Positions 31,016 through 41,032 are shown, counted from the stretch's first letter. The stretch is DNA of 57,857 nt from Anaerolineae bacterium (GCA_023382675.1 JAHDWN010000039.1:1-57857); one strand, 5' to 3'. Program-made: numbers and translations. Notes: a model not told the origin generated them from the sequence alone.

Positions 31016-31213
31016 TATATGTGGGGATTTATGAGGCAATTCTAACGGCACAATTTGCCTGCCTGCTTGTGCTTAGCATCGTACCGAGTTTTCGTTTTTG
31101 AGTCAACCAGTTGGCACCAGGCTTAAACCAGTGTGCTCCCGCCTTCCGGGGTGAAAGATTCTGAGGTAGGAACTTTGTTACGTAATGTACCGAAATGAAG
31201 GAATCGCCGTAGA

Positions 31214-31873
31214 ATGAAGTTTATGATCAGACTAACAATCGATGGTACCCCTCACGAACTCACGCCGGTTAAAGCGTTTCGGGCGCAGCACGATCTGCCG
31301 CCGACGTTCGGCATCGCCTATTTTACGCCCAAGAACTACGACGGGTTGGGCAATATCGATGGCGCGGCGGCTGGGTCAGCGCTCGGCCAACTGCGGGCGA
31401 CCATCCTCTCCTTGATACCTTTGCACGTCTTCGCTGCGGAACTGCCCTCGGTGGTCACACGGCTGGCAGATCATTTTCGCGAGCAGATGGATCAGATCAA
31501 TTCAAGGATCGGGCTGCAGGCACAAGAGGTCGAGTTCGCCGTCGGCGGGTTTGCAGACGTGGCGCACAAATACGCCTTTTCACTGCTGCGTGCCCGACTG
31601 ACCGGCGAGCCAGTGCCAGAATTCAAGTCCATCTATGATGAATGGCTGATGACTGGCGTGCGCGTGATGGAGACGCCCTTCGCTTACGACGACGATAGAC
31701 ATCACTGGCACGTGCGCGTGATCAGCCACGTTTACGGACGCGTTGGGCTGATCGTCCAGGCGGACAATGCGACGCACTACGTCTACGACCCGGCGCTGGT
31801 GTGCCCGGCGGAAGGTTTCATGGTTGGGCTGCTGAGCGAAGTCTGCGCAAAATTGGCCGTCGCCCTTAGGTAG
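31214..31873 (+). CDS. Hypothetical protein
   Basis: I do not recognise this 219-residue soluble protein. It has no signal peptide and no obvious catalytic motif. Visible traits are the opening MKFMIRLTIDGTPHELTPV, a middle helix-rich region (VTRLADHFREQMDQINSRIG), and a C-terminal segment with HHWHVRVISHVYGRVGLIV. The ribosome site GAAGGA lies rather far (13 bases) upstream. It is divergent from rpoC, across the shared 422-base region. It could be under the same control, but no promoter for it is clear. Confidence 0.6.
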   Translation: MKFMIRLTIDGTPHELTPVKAFRAQHDLPPTFGIAYFTPKNYDGLGNIDGAAAGSALGQLRATILSLIPLHVFAAELPSVVTRLADHFREQMDQINSRIGLQAQEVEFAVGGFADVAHKYAFSLLRARLTGEPVPEFKSIYDEWLMTGVRVMETPFAYDDDRHHWHVRVISHVYGRVGLIVQADNATHYVYDPALVCPAEGFMVGLLSEVCAKLAVALR

Positions 31874-31946
31874 TGATTGGGTGGGGCGCGCAAACGCAGC
31901 CAATGGCGCCTTGATATGACCGTGAAATGGGGTTTGTGACGACGGC

Positions 31947-32010
31947 GGACGGCATACATGCCGCCCCTACAGATGCATTGCGTCGGGTTGGGACGCCTTT
32001 CTTGGCGTCC
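31947..32010. repeat. Pair of palindromes between hypothetical gene and MFS gene
   Basis: The stretch holds GGCGG(A)CGGCAT-AC-ATGCCG near 31947-31965 and GGACGCC-TTTCTT-GGCGTCC at 31991-32010. Both are the kind of self-complementary intergenic unit common in this window. They occupy much of the 285-base gap, and no gene is seen in it. Confidence 0.55.
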
Positions 32011-32158
32011 GTTCCCAGAATCCGCACGGGCAGGTGAACAATTGCTTTTGCTACGTTTGCCCTATCATGCCGCAGGTTGGCCTTCATGGACTGGCGGCAA
32101 TCGGCTATGATCATCAGCCACGGATCATGATCTTCTTCCACAACGAAAGTCGCTGCTC

Positions 32159-33379
32159 ATGCGGGGTCGCAAAGTCGATTACACGGCTGTCTTGATTGCC
32201 TATTTCAGTTTTATCGTCCTGGGAATGCCCGGCGCGCTGCTCGGCATCGTCTGGTCACCGCACATTCGTGATTCGTTCGCGCTCGAACTGGACGCGGTTG
32301 CAACGTTGTACATCACGCTTAATGTCGGCTATTTCGTCGCCAGTTTCATCAGCGGGCGCTTGTTCTCGCGTCTGAACATCGGCCTGCTGCTGGCCGGAGG
32401 CTGCATATTGGCCGCCCTCGCGTTCGCCGGATATGCCATCGCTCCCGCCTGGTTCGTGATCGTGGTGTTGGGGTTTGTGGCAGGGTTTGGCGGCGGCATC
32501 CTCGATGGCGGCATGAACATCTACTTTGCCGCGCACTTCGACTCGCGCCTGATGAACTGGCTGCATGCCTGCTTCGGCATCGGCTCGACCATCGCCCCGT
32601 TCATCATCACCATCGTTCTGGCGAACGAAGGATCGTGGCGCGCCGGCTACTGGATGATCGCCGGCTTGTATGTGTTGGTCGCAGCGCTGTTCTACATCAC
32701 GCGCGCCCGCTGGCTGCCGCTGAACATACACCATGAGCAGGCTACCGCCGCCCCGCACGCCTCGGTTCGCGCGACGCTGCGCCTGCCGATTGTCTGGGTG
32801 GGGATCGGCATCTTCGCTCTGTTTGCCGGTCTCGAAGCCAGCACCGGGCAGTGGAGCAAGAGCATCTTTTTCGAGTCGCGCGGGGTCGCCGAGGCGGTCG
32901 CCAGCAACTGGGTGGCGTTCTACTGGCTCAGCTTTACCATAGGACGCATCGTCTTCGGCTTCATCGTCACGCGCATCGAAGCCGGGCGCCTGATCCGGAT
33001 CTGCATGGCCGGGGCGCTGGCGGGCATGGCGCTGCTCGTCTGGAATCCGTTTCCGGAGAGCGGCGTGGTGGCGCTGGCGCTGTTCGGCTTCATGTTCGGG
33101 CCGATCTTCGCCATCCTGGTGACAGCCACCCAGGAGCGCATGGGCAGCCTCCATGCCGCTAATGCCATCGGCTTCCAGGTGGCGGCGGCTACCGTCGGCG
33201 TCGGCCTGCTGCCCGGTGTGCTCGGCGTGGCAGGTGTGAACTTCGGGCTGGAGAGCATTACCGTGGCGCTGCTGGCACTCGTGATCGTCATGGCTGTGCT
33301 GTACGAACTCTGGCGGCGGATGCCGGTGAGGAGCAGCGCAGCTTACCAGAGCGTCATGCAGTTCGATCCGCCGAAGTAG
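32159..33379 (+). CDS. MFS transporter
   Basis: Major facilitator permease of 406 residues with about twelve helices. The loop 2-3 consensus is partly visible (FISGRLFSRLNIG), and helix 4 is Gly-rich (GFVAGFGGGILDGGMN). FGIGSTIAPFIITIVLANEGSWRAGYWMIAG resembles fucose or small-sugar type MFS proteins. The cargo is unknown. The ribosome site is weak. The next gene, a methyltransferase on the opposite strand, overlaps its 3' end by 26 bases in convergent orientation. Confidence 0.85.
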   Translation: MRGRKVDYTAVLIAYFSFIVLGMPGALLGIVWSPHIRDSFALELDAVATLYITLNVGYFVASFISGRLFSRLNIGLLLAGGCILAALAFAGYAIAPAWFVIVVLGFVAGFGGGILDGGMNIYFAAHFDSRLMNWLHACFGIGSTIAPFIITIVLANEGSWRAGYWMIAGLYVLVAALFYITRARWLPLNIHHEQATAAPHASVRATLRLPIVWVGIGIFALFAGLEASTGQWSKSIFFESRGVAEAVASNWVAFYWLSFTIGRIVFGFIVTRIEAGRLIRICMAGALAGMALLVWNPFPESGVVALALFGFMFGPIFAILVTATQERMGSLHAANAIGFQVAAATVGVGLLPGVLGVAGVNFGLESITVALLALVIVMAVLYELWRRMPVRSSAAYQSVMQFDPPK

Positions 33380-34184
33380 ACGCGCGCTCGAACTCGATCC
33401 AGTAGTGATCGGCGCAGGCCGCCAGCGCGGGGTTGCGCCCGATGCGATCGTCGAGCGCCACAAGTGCCCGCAGCAAACGCGGGCGCTTTTCGATCACGCC
33501 GTAGACGTCGCTCGGCGGCAGCAACAGGCCGAGCGGCTCGATATGCGTCCGCCGGAACCACGGCGCAAAATCCTGCGCCAACCTGCGCGGTGATGGGTAA
33601 TGGATGGCCCTTCCCTCTGTGATCTCCGTGCCTCTGTGGTTGATTCCAAATTGTGCCCCGCCGCGCTGCCAGCGCCGGAAGGCCACGCCGAATTCACCAT
33701 GCAGCGCGTGCCAGCCGATCTCCCACAGGCACAGCGGCGGCATCACGCCGAAGGCCGCGCGCCCACCCGGACGCAGCCTCCGCGCCAGCCACGCCGCCAG
33801 CGGACGCCAATCCTCCAGGCAGTTGAGCACGCCGAAATTCGCAAAGACCATATTGATCTCTCTTCCCTCCGTGAACTCTGTGCCTCCGTGGTTCAAGTTT
33901 TGCAGATCCAGCCGCTCGACGCGCACATGCGCCGCGCCCACCAGCTTGGCGCGCGTGGCGGTGAGCATCGCTTCGCTGGCGTCGGTGGCGATCACGTGAA
34001 CACCGCGCCGGGCCAGGTGCAGCGCATCCTCGCCCGTGCCGCAGCCGAGTTCGAGCGCCGTCTCGCCCGACGCGACCAGCCGATCCAGACGTGCGTGAAC
34101 CCGACCGCGCAGATGGCGTGCAATCGGTGAGGCCGTGAAGTCGGCGTCATACGTCGGCGCGAGCGTGTCGAAAGCAGAGGGCAT
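33354..34184 (-). CDS. Class I SAM methyltransferase with two in-frame repeat insertions
   Basis: The 276-residue product has motif I ALELGCGTGEDALHLA (about 43-58), the acidic post-motif VIATDASEAML, and MVFANFGVLNCLEDW at motif IV. YPSPRRLAQDFAPWF is typical of a methyltransferase subgroup near radical-SAM genes. Two extra segments read NHGGTEFTEGRE (98-109) and NHRGTEITEGRA (182-193). They are encoded by two copies of the same short DNA repeat (33862-33895 and 33610-33643), and both are in frame. The gene begins 7 bases after the radical-SAM stop, so they form one operon. The substrate is unknown. Whether the insertions leave an active enzyme is an open question. Confidence 0.8.
   Translation of the reverse strand: MPSAFDTLAPTYDADFTASPIARHLRGRVHARLDRLVASGETALELGCGTGEDALHLARRGVHVIATDASEAMLTATRAKLVGAAHVRVERLDLQNLNHGGTEFTEGREINMVFANFGVLNCLEDWRPLAAWLARRLRPGGRAAFGVMPPLCLWEIGWHALHGEFGVAFRRWQRGGAQFGINHRGTEITEGRAIHYPSPRRLAQDFAPWFRRTHIEPLGLLLPPSDVYGVIEKRPRLLRALVALDDRIGRNPALAACADHYWIEFERASTSADRTA
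33610..33643 (-). repeat. Coding repeat NHRGTEITE, copy 1
   Basis: This 34-base unit inside the methyltransferase gene matches 33862-33895 at 29 of 34 positions. On the coding strand it reads CACAGAGGCACGGAGATCAC. Similar CACAGAG-type units are known to me as dispersed repeats in several bacterial genomes, usually between genes. Here it is translated. Confidence 0.75.
33862..33895 (-). repeat. Coding repeat NHGGTEFTE, copy 2
   Basis: Second copy of the 34-base unit, exactly 252 bases (84 codons) from the first. It is read in the same phase of the same gene, between motif I and motif IV of the methyltransferase. Confidence 0.75.
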
Positions 34185-34191
34185 TCGCGTT

Positions 34192-35697
34192 TCAGTCCAT
34201 CAGCCCGCCGATGACAACCTCCGTTGGGGCGTGCGGCAGCGCGGCCAGCCGATCAAGTTCGGCGCGGGCGGCGGGCAGCGTCAGCGTGTGGTAGATCATG
34301 GCGGCGGATTGGCGGATCAGAGCCGGGCGCAGGTGGCGCGGATCGCGCACGAGGCTGCGCAGCGCGGCGGCAGTCTTGCGCGCGCGGTACTCCTTGTGAA
34401 CGACCGTGTGCAACTGGCGGTAGAACTCGGTGCGGAACGGCCCCTGGTAGAGCATGGCCAGGTCAGCGCTATCGACCCAGTTGGCGCGTGCGCCGAGTTC
34501 GTGCTTGACGTTGTCGTAGAACTTCGTCCCCGGCAGCGGGTAGCTGACGCTAATGCCGATGTCGTCTGGCAGCAGGTCGCGCACCATCTTGAGCGTCAGT
34601 TCGATGTCCTCGCGCGTTTCGCCGGGGTAGCCGAACTGCAAGAAGAAAGCGACCTTGACGCCGTGCGCGTGCAGTTGGCGCGTGGCCTCATAGATCTGCT
34701 TGACGGTTGTGCCCTTGTCCATCGCGTCGAGGATCTTTTGCGAGCCGCTCTCCGCGCCGACCCAGACGATCTGCGCGCCTGCCCGCGCCAGCGCCGGGAT
34801 CGCCCGCCCGCGCAGCAGCAGATCGACCCGGTTGAGGCTCTTGAACGGGATGCGCAGCCCAGCCTCGTCCAGTTGGTCGGCGAACTGCTCGATCCACCGG
34901 TCCTGGATGCCCATGATGTCATCCATGAACCAGATGTGATCCGGCGCGAAGTTATCCTTGAGCCACTGCATCTCGGCGACAACGTCCTCCGGGCTGCGCA
35001 CGTGGTAGCGCTGGCCCCAGATTGGCTTGGCACACCAGTTACAGTGGAATGGGCAGCCGCGTGTCGTCACCAGGTTCATGCTGTAATAGCCGTGGCGTTC
35101 GCGCCAGACGTGCTGGTAGCGGTCGCGGTCAACCAGATCCCAGGCCGGGAACGGCAGCGCATCCAGATCGCTGATGACCGGGCGCGGCAGCGTCCGGGCG
35201 ACGCTGCCCAGCGCGTCGAGATAGGCGATGCCGGGGATGTCGTGGACGTTGGGCGCGTCGTGGTTATGCAGGTGGTCGATCAGTTCGGGCAGGGTGGCGT
35301 CGCCTTCGCCCAGGATGACGTAATCCGCGCCAGCTTGCAGATAGACAGTGGGGTGATCCGAGGCGTCCGAGCCGCAGACGATGACGACACAGCCGCGCGC
35401 CTGCGCCATCTTGATCATCGCCAGCGCCGCTTCACGCATCCGCAGCAGGCTCATTTTGCTCAGGTAGTTGAAGTTGTCCTCGTAGATGACGGCGTAGCGC
35501 GGCGCGTGCCGGTCAAGCGCGGCATCCCATTCATGCGTGCCCTCGCTGAGCATGGCGTCGAAGAGCGCGACCTGGTAGCCACGTTCGCGCATGATCGCCG
35601 CCGCGTAGAGCGTGCCAAGCGGGGGATAGGGCTGCATGGCGTCGTAGAGCTTGGGGTCGAAGCGCAGGAAATACGATTGTCCAAACAGAATGTCCAT
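34192..35697 (-). CDS. B12-binding-domain radical SAM protein
   Basis: Radical SAM enzyme of 501 residues in the cobalamin-binding-domain class, similar to BchE/HpnR/HpnP-type proteins. Residues 1-145 form the Rossmann-like B12 fold (PPLGTLYAAAIMRERGYQVALFDA, YVILGEGDATLPELI). The iron-sulfur site is GCPFHCNWC, with Cys215, Cys219 and Cys222, then AKPIWGQRYHVRSPEDVVAE. WVGAESGSQKILDAM and FFLQFGYPGETREDI are conserved barrel motifs. I start at 35697 (MDILFGQS), which has a GGAGAG site; the frame opens 36 bases earlier. The enzyme is in an operon with the methyltransferase. The product is unknown; lipid or secondary-metabolite modification is plausible. Confidence 0.9.
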   Translation of the reverse strand: MDILFGQSYFLRFDPKLYDAMQPYPPLGTLYAAAIMRERGYQVALFDAMLSEGTHEWDAALDRHAPRYAVIYEDNFNYLSKMSLLRMREAALAMIKMAQARGCVVIVCGSDASDHPTVYLQAGADYVILGEGDATLPELIDHLHNHDAPNVHDIPGIAYLDALGSVARTLPRPVISDLDALPFPAWDLVDRDRYQHVWRERHGYYSMNLVTTRGCPFHCNWCAKPIWGQRYHVRSPEDVVAEMQWLKDNFAPDHIWFMDDIMGIQDRWIEQFADQLDEAGLRIPFKSLNRVDLLLRGRAIPALARAGAQIVWVGAESGSQKILDAMDKGTTVKQIYEATRQLHAHGVKVAFFLQFGYPGETREDIELTLKMVRDLLPDDIGISVSYPLPGTKFYDNVKHELGARANWVDSADLAMLYQGPFRTEFYRQLHTVVHKEYRARKTAAALRSLVRDPRHLRPALIRQSAAMIYHTLTLPAARAELDRLAALPHAPTEVVIGGLMD

Positions 35698-36044
35698 GGG
35701 CGACCGGCTCTCCGCTGGTTGTACACGCCTCAATTGAACCGCAGCCTGCGCGTGTATGCAAGCGCCGGGGTTTCACACGGCGGTATCGAATTCAATTGTT
35801 CGCCTAACCGTCGGAACATGAAATGTCCCGCCTAAAGGTGCGCCCTCTGCGAGGGCTTTTGGTATCGTTTGGACGCTGAGAAAGCCTCCGTAGGAGGCGA
35901 GAATCCAGCCCGCCCATTTCATGGGTGGGCGGCTTCCCAATTTTCTAGACACTTGTACAGCCCAGGTCAGCCTTACAATGAAAATTGCACGGAAATGGTG
36001 TTTTTGCCATGCGCCAGCCGGCGCTTGGCCAGGGAGGAGAGCTA
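35698..36044. repeat. Non-coding stretch with three triplet-loop palindromes
   Basis: No gene is seen in these 347 bases. Three hairpins with three-base loops are close together: GCCCTC-TGC-GAGGGC (35842-35856, followed by TTTT), GCCTCC-GTA-GGAGGC (35884-35898), and GCCCGCCCAT-TTC-ATGGGTGGGC (35908-35930, one G-U pair). They sit between the divergent radical-SAM and solute-binding-protein genes. Termination is therefore not the obvious role. Confidence 0.75.
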
Positions 36045-37538
36045 ATGAGACGGATTGTTTTTGTCGGTTTTATTGCCTTGCTCTTGATCGCCGTTACGCC
36101 CGCAGCAGCCCAACTGCCCTTTGCCGGGCAAACGGTGATCGTCGCCACACAATCGAGCACTTCGATTGGCGGCCCTGTCATCGACTACCGGGAAGACTGG
36201 GAGCGGCAAACCGGCGGCTTTGTCGAACTGAGGCAGGTGCCGTTCGGCGAGCTGTTCGATACGATCATGACGGATTTCGAAGGCGACGAGAGCGAGATCG
36301 ACATGATCATCTACGCCTCGGATTGGTCAGGCGACATCATGGGCGGCGGGCACGTGCTGCCGATCCCGGACGACATTAAAGAACAGATCGATTGGGGCGA
36401 CATTCTGCCGCTCTACCGCGAACGGATCGCCAACTGGGGCGGCGTCACCTACGCGCTGCCGTTCGACGGCGACTCGCACATGCTCTATTACCGCAAAGAC
36501 CTCGTCAGCGCGGACTCGCCGTTTGCCGCCGCATTCCAAACGGAATACGGCTACCCGCTCGGCGCACCGCAGACCTGGAGCGAATACCGGGATATTGCCG
36601 AATTCTTCAACGGGCGCGAAGTCGATACCTCCGGCCTGACCGCGCCGATCTTCGGCGTGATCGAGGCGCAGAAGCCGGAAGCCCAGAGCTACTGGTTCCT
36701 GATGTCGCGCGCGGCAGGCTATGCCAAGATCCCCGGCGACCCGTGCTTCTTCTTCACCTGTACCGAGGATAAGCCCATGCAGCCGCTGGTCAGCACGCCC
36801 GGTTGGGTGCGCGGTTTGCAGGACTGGATCGATGTCAGCCCCTTCGGCCCGCCGAACATGATCGACTCGGACGTGACGGCTGTGCGCCGCCTGTTCCCAT
36901 CCGGGCAGACGGTGCTGGCGCTGGATTGGGGCGATGTCGGCCCGCTGTCGGTTGATCCGGAGCGCTCGGTCGTCAATGATCTCGTCGGTTTCGGCGAGCT
37001 GCCCGGCGGCGAGGAATACTGGGACCCGGCAGCGGATAACGGCGCGGGCGCATGGGTAACGCCGGAAAACGGCGTCAATCGCGCGCCATTCATCGCCTTC
37101 GGCGGCTGGGTGATCTCGGTGTCCGCGCGCAGCGATGTGCCAGAGGCCGCGCTCGACTTCGCCGCCTTCATGGCCGGTAAGGATCTGGCGGGTGTGCTGG
37201 CGACGACCGGCGGCACCGGCGTCAATCCGCTGCGCGCCAGCCAGTTCGATAACCTCGAGCTGTGGATCAACGCCGGCTTCAGCGAAGAATCGGCGCGTGA
37301 ATATCTCGACGCTGTGCGCGCGACGATTGCCGACCCGAACGCCGTGCTCGACCTGCGCATCCCTGGCGCTGCTGAGTACTTTGCCGCACTCGACACGGAA
37401 ATCCACCGCGCGCTGCTCGGCGAAGTGACCGCACAGGAGGCGTTGGACGCGGTCGTCGTTGCCTGGGACGCGATCACGGATAGCTATGGGCGTGAGGAAC
37501 AACTGAGGCTCTATCGCCAGTCGCTCGACCTGGAGTAG
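36045..37538 (+). CDS. Orphan extracellular solute-binding protein
   Basis: ABC-type family 1 binding protein of 497 residues with a signal peptide (IVFVGFIALLLIAVTPAAA, cleavage near residue 22). The mature part contains TYALPFDGDSHMLYYRKDLV and PFIAFGGWVISVSARSDVPEAALDFAAFMA, typical of sugar-binding proteins. I start at 36045 because of the GGGAGGAG site just upstream. Unlike the binding protein at 20108-21382, it has no permease gene beside it. Downstream lies a palindrome cluster, then AlaX. It may feed permeases encoded elsewhere or act in sensing. Confidence 0.85.
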   Translation: MRRIVFVGFIALLLIAVTPAAAQLPFAGQTVIVATQSSTSIGGPVIDYREDWERQTGGFVELRQVPFGELFDTIMTDFEGDESEIDMIIYASDWSGDIMGGGHVLPIPDDIKEQIDWGDILPLYRERIANWGGVTYALPFDGDSHMLYYRKDLVSADSPFAAAFQTEYGYPLGAPQTWSEYRDIAEFFNGREVDTSGLTAPIFGVIEAQKPEAQSYWFLMSRAAGYAKIPGDPCFFFTCTEDKPMQPLVSTPGWVRGLQDWIDVSPFGPPNMIDSDVTAVRRLFPSGQTVLALDWGDVGPLSVDPERSVVNDLVGFGELPGGEEYWDPAADNGAGAWVTPENGVNRAPFIAFGGWVISVSARSDVPEAALDFAAFMAGKDLAGVLATTGGTGVNPLRASQFDNLELWINAGFSEESAREYLDAVRATIADPNAVLDLRIPGAAEYFAALDTEIHRALLGEVTAQEALDAVVVAWDAITDSYGREEQLRLYRQSLDLE

Positions 37539-37580
37539 GGCGATTGTAACTACTTCGCCATAGAGTACGAATGACGCTCC

Positions 37581-37712
37581 GCCCGATGCTCGAAGCATCG
37601 GGCTGGGAATGCGGGAAGCCACCTGGAAGGTGGCTGGTCAGTGGCGAGTGAGCTTGGGCAGCCTGCTTCCAGCAGGCTTAGCGATGTCAGCCAGTGGCTT
37701 CGTCGCGAAGCC
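37581..37712 (+). repeat. Composite palindromic element CE1
   Basis: Four adjacent hairpins with three-base loops: GCCCGATGCT-CGA-AGCATCGGGC (37581-37603), AGCCACCT-GGA-AGGTGGCT (37617-37635), AGCCTGCT-TCC-AGCAGGCT (37660-37678) and GGCTTCG-TCG-CGAAGCC (37696-37712). All are perfect. The 31 bases 37611-37641 recur exactly, inverted, at 41917-41947. This fills most of the 283-base gap before alaX. No protein is encoded. Confidence 0.9.
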
Positions 37713-37821
37713 CGCGAAGCGTGCCGCTGGCGATGCTTACGGGCATTTGGCGCTTGGCATTTGGCTGTTGGTGGGTCAGAATGGCGCGCCAACAGCCTGT
37801 TTGAATGCCGAGAGCCTGCTC

Positions 37822-39021
37822 ATGACCCAACGTCTTTACTACGACGATTCATTTACCCACAGCTTCAGCGCCCACGTTGTCGAGACCTTCACTCACAACG
37901 GCCACCCCGCCGTCGTGCTCGACCGCACCTACTTCTACCCGACCGGCGGCGGCCAGCCCCATGACACCGGCAGCATCGGCGGCGCGCGCGTCATCGACGT
38001 GTTCACCCGCGCGGATGACAAAGCCGTCGTCCACCTGCTCGATGGCGCGGCGGCGGGCGAGGTCGCCTGTGAAATCGACTGGACGCGGCGCTTCGACCTG
38101 ATGCAGCAGCATACCGGCCAGCACATCCTGACGCAAGCGTTCGTGCAGACGGCGGGCGCGCACACGGTCGGCTTCCACCTGAGCGAGAACAGCGTCACCG
38201 TCGACCTCGACGCCGAGGCGCTGACCGCCGGGCAGGTCGCGACCGCCGAGGGGCTGGCGAATCAGATCCTCTATGACGACCGCCCGGTGACGACGCGCAT
38301 CATCGACCCGGAAGCTGCCGAGGGTGTGCGGATGCGGCGTGTGCCGGATGCGCTGGCGACCGGCGGCCTGCGCGTGGTCGAGGTGCAGGATTTCGACATG
38401 ACGGCCTGTGGCGGCACGCACGTCACGCGCACGGGGCAGATCGGCACGATCAAAGTCGTTGGTGTCGAGCGCTACAAGGGCGGCCAGCGGATCGAATTTC
38501 GCTGCGGCGGGCGCGCGCTGGCAGATTACGACGTGCGCGTCGGCGTGACGGGCAAGCTGACCAACGCGCTCACCTGCGGACTGACGGAACTGCCCGCCGC
38601 GGTCGAACGGCTGCAGAACACCATCCGCGAACGCGAGCGGACGATCAAGGCGCTGCAAGAACGGCTGGTCGAATATGAGGCGGCGGATCTGCTGGCGAAT
38701 GCGGCGGTGCGCGACGACGCGCGCTGGATCATCGCTGCCTTCGACGACCGCGACGCGGCAGCGCTGCGCTGGCTGGCCGGGCGGCTGGTGCGTGAGGTGG
38801 GCGTGGTGGCGCTGCTCGGCATCTCCGGCGAGAAGACGCACGTCATCTGCGCCCGCAGCGCCGATCTGTCGCAGGATATGAACGCGCTGCTCCAGGCGGC
38901 TCTAGCGCCGTTCGGTGGGCGCGGCGGCGGCAACCCGGCGCAGGCACAAGGCGGCGGCGGCGCGGCCACGCGCGATCAGGTGCAGGCGGCGCTCGCTGCG
39001 GCAGCGCATCCCCACCCCTGA
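37822..39021 (+). CDS. Alanyl-tRNA editing protein, AlaX-L type
   Basis: Stand-alone editing factor of 399 residues that removes wrongly attached serine or glycine from alanyl-tRNA. The metal site is complete: HTGQH (HxxxH) and the later CGGTH (CxxxH). PTGGGQPHDTG is the family glycine motif of the N-terminal domain. A coiled-coil stretch (RLQNTIRERERTIKALQERL) and a C-terminal DHHA1-like domain (GGRGGGNPAQAQGGG) make it the long form. I start at 37822; the upstream frame to 37609 runs through palindromes. The last four codons and the stop lie inside a dispersed repeat (copy C at 39007-39083), so the C-terminus HPHP is repeat-encoded. Confidence 0.92.
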   Translation: MTQRLYYDDSFTHSFSAHVVETFTHNGHPAVVLDRTYFYPTGGGQPHDTGSIGGARVIDVFTRADDKAVVHLLDGAAAGEVACEIDWTRRFDLMQQHTGQHILTQAFVQTAGAHTVGFHLSENSVTVDLDAEALTAGQVATAEGLANQILYDDRPVTTRIIDPEAAEGVRMRRVPDALATGGLRVVEVQDFDMTACGGTHVTRTGQIGTIKVVGVERYKGGQRIEFRCGGRALADYDVRVGVTGKLTNALTCGLTELPAAVERLQNTIRERERTIKALQERLVEYEAADLLANAAVRDDARWIIAAFDDRDAAALRWLAGRLVREVGVVALLGISGEKTHVICARSADLSQDMNALLQAALAPFGGRGGGNPAQAQGGGGAATRDQVQAALAAAAHPHP

Positions 39022-39083
39022 ACCTGCGGTTCGTCCCCTCCCCATCGCAATGGGGAGGGGATTGAGGGGCGGGGAGAAGGCAA
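39007..39083 (-). repeat. Dispersed repeat R1, copy C, overlapping the alaX stop
   Basis: Positions 39007-39062 match the reverse complement of 1-56 with only two differences. Outer arms CCCCACCCCT and AGGGGCGGGG, a GAACC-TGC-GGTTC hairpin (39020-39032) and the large palindrome (39034-39061) make it strongly foldable. The stop codon of the alaX-type gene (39019-39021) lies within it. Confidence 0.85.
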
Positions 39084-39108
39084 ATGAAGCGCGCCCGATT
39101 CGGAATGC

Positions 39109-40350
<1,242 letters not shown>

Positions 40351-40456
40351 TGTGGGTCTCCGTTCAGTCGGCGGGAGGCACAATGGTAGCCGATCCGCTC
40401 AGCTTTGCCAGGGCGGGAGTTGGGGGCGAACTGTCATATACCAGCGACACATCGTG

Positions 40457-40792
40457 CTATGTCTGTCTGTAGTGCTCGACCATGAGCGTGAGCATTGGAC
40501 GATCCTCCGTCCACAGGCGATGCGGCGTACCTGCCGGCCAGCGAACGCGCTCGCCGGCTTTCAACGGGGATTGTTCGTCGCCTACGCTGACCATGCCTTC
40601 ACCTTCCAGGCATATCACATCAATCTCAATCACCGCCGGATGCTCATGGATCGTGCCCTCCGGGTCAAAACGCAGCAGACTTAATCCCAGTTGTTCCAAC
40701 TTCAGCAGCATCTTCACCGATACATTTCGGCATCCATCGAAGGGCAGCGGCATCCATCCATCACGTTGAATTGGCTCTATCTGAAGGGGCAT
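40457..40792 (-). CDS. Cupin-domain protein
   Basis: Small single-cupin protein of 111 residues. Motif 1 is visible around FDPEGTIHEHPAVIEIDVICLEGEG, with His and Glu candidates for a metal site. Motif 2 is RVRWPAGTPHRLWTEDRPML. The start at 40792 has a GAGG site 5 bases upstream; the frame from 40960 lacks one and adds a non-homologous tail. Function could be sugar or small-molecule binding, but cannot be decided. Confidence 0.85.
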   Translation of the reverse strand: MPLQIEPIQRDGWMPLPFDGCRNVSVKMLLKLEQLGLSLLRFDPEGTIHEHPAVIEIDVICLEGEGMVSVGDEQSPLKAGERVRWPAGTPHRLWTEDRPMLTLMVEHYRQT

Positions 40793-41032
40793 CTCAACCT
40801 CGTCTTGTCGGATTGGACTGCTTGAACGGACCTGGAGGCGCTGTCCGTGAACTTCGGTGAGAAAGGGGGCGTTCAAGCGACAAAAGAACGGCGCATCCCC
40901 TGCCGCGAAGAATAACACCAGTCGAGCAGGGGCAACAACCACAGCGGCAATCCGATCCATTCATGCAACCCATGCTATCGTCGCGGCGTAATGGGGGTTG
41001 TGATCGTTGGATGCAGACGACGGAGCATGGTC

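Noticed and set aside
35842-35860. Hairpin with TTTT as a transcription terminator
   Set aside because: No plus-strand gene lies upstream, since both flanking genes read away from it. It is better grouped with the palindrome family.
37609-37821. N-terminal extension of the AlaX-type protein
   Set aside because: The extra frame is entirely inside the palindromic element CE1, lacks a ribosome site, and family members start at the equivalent of 37822.
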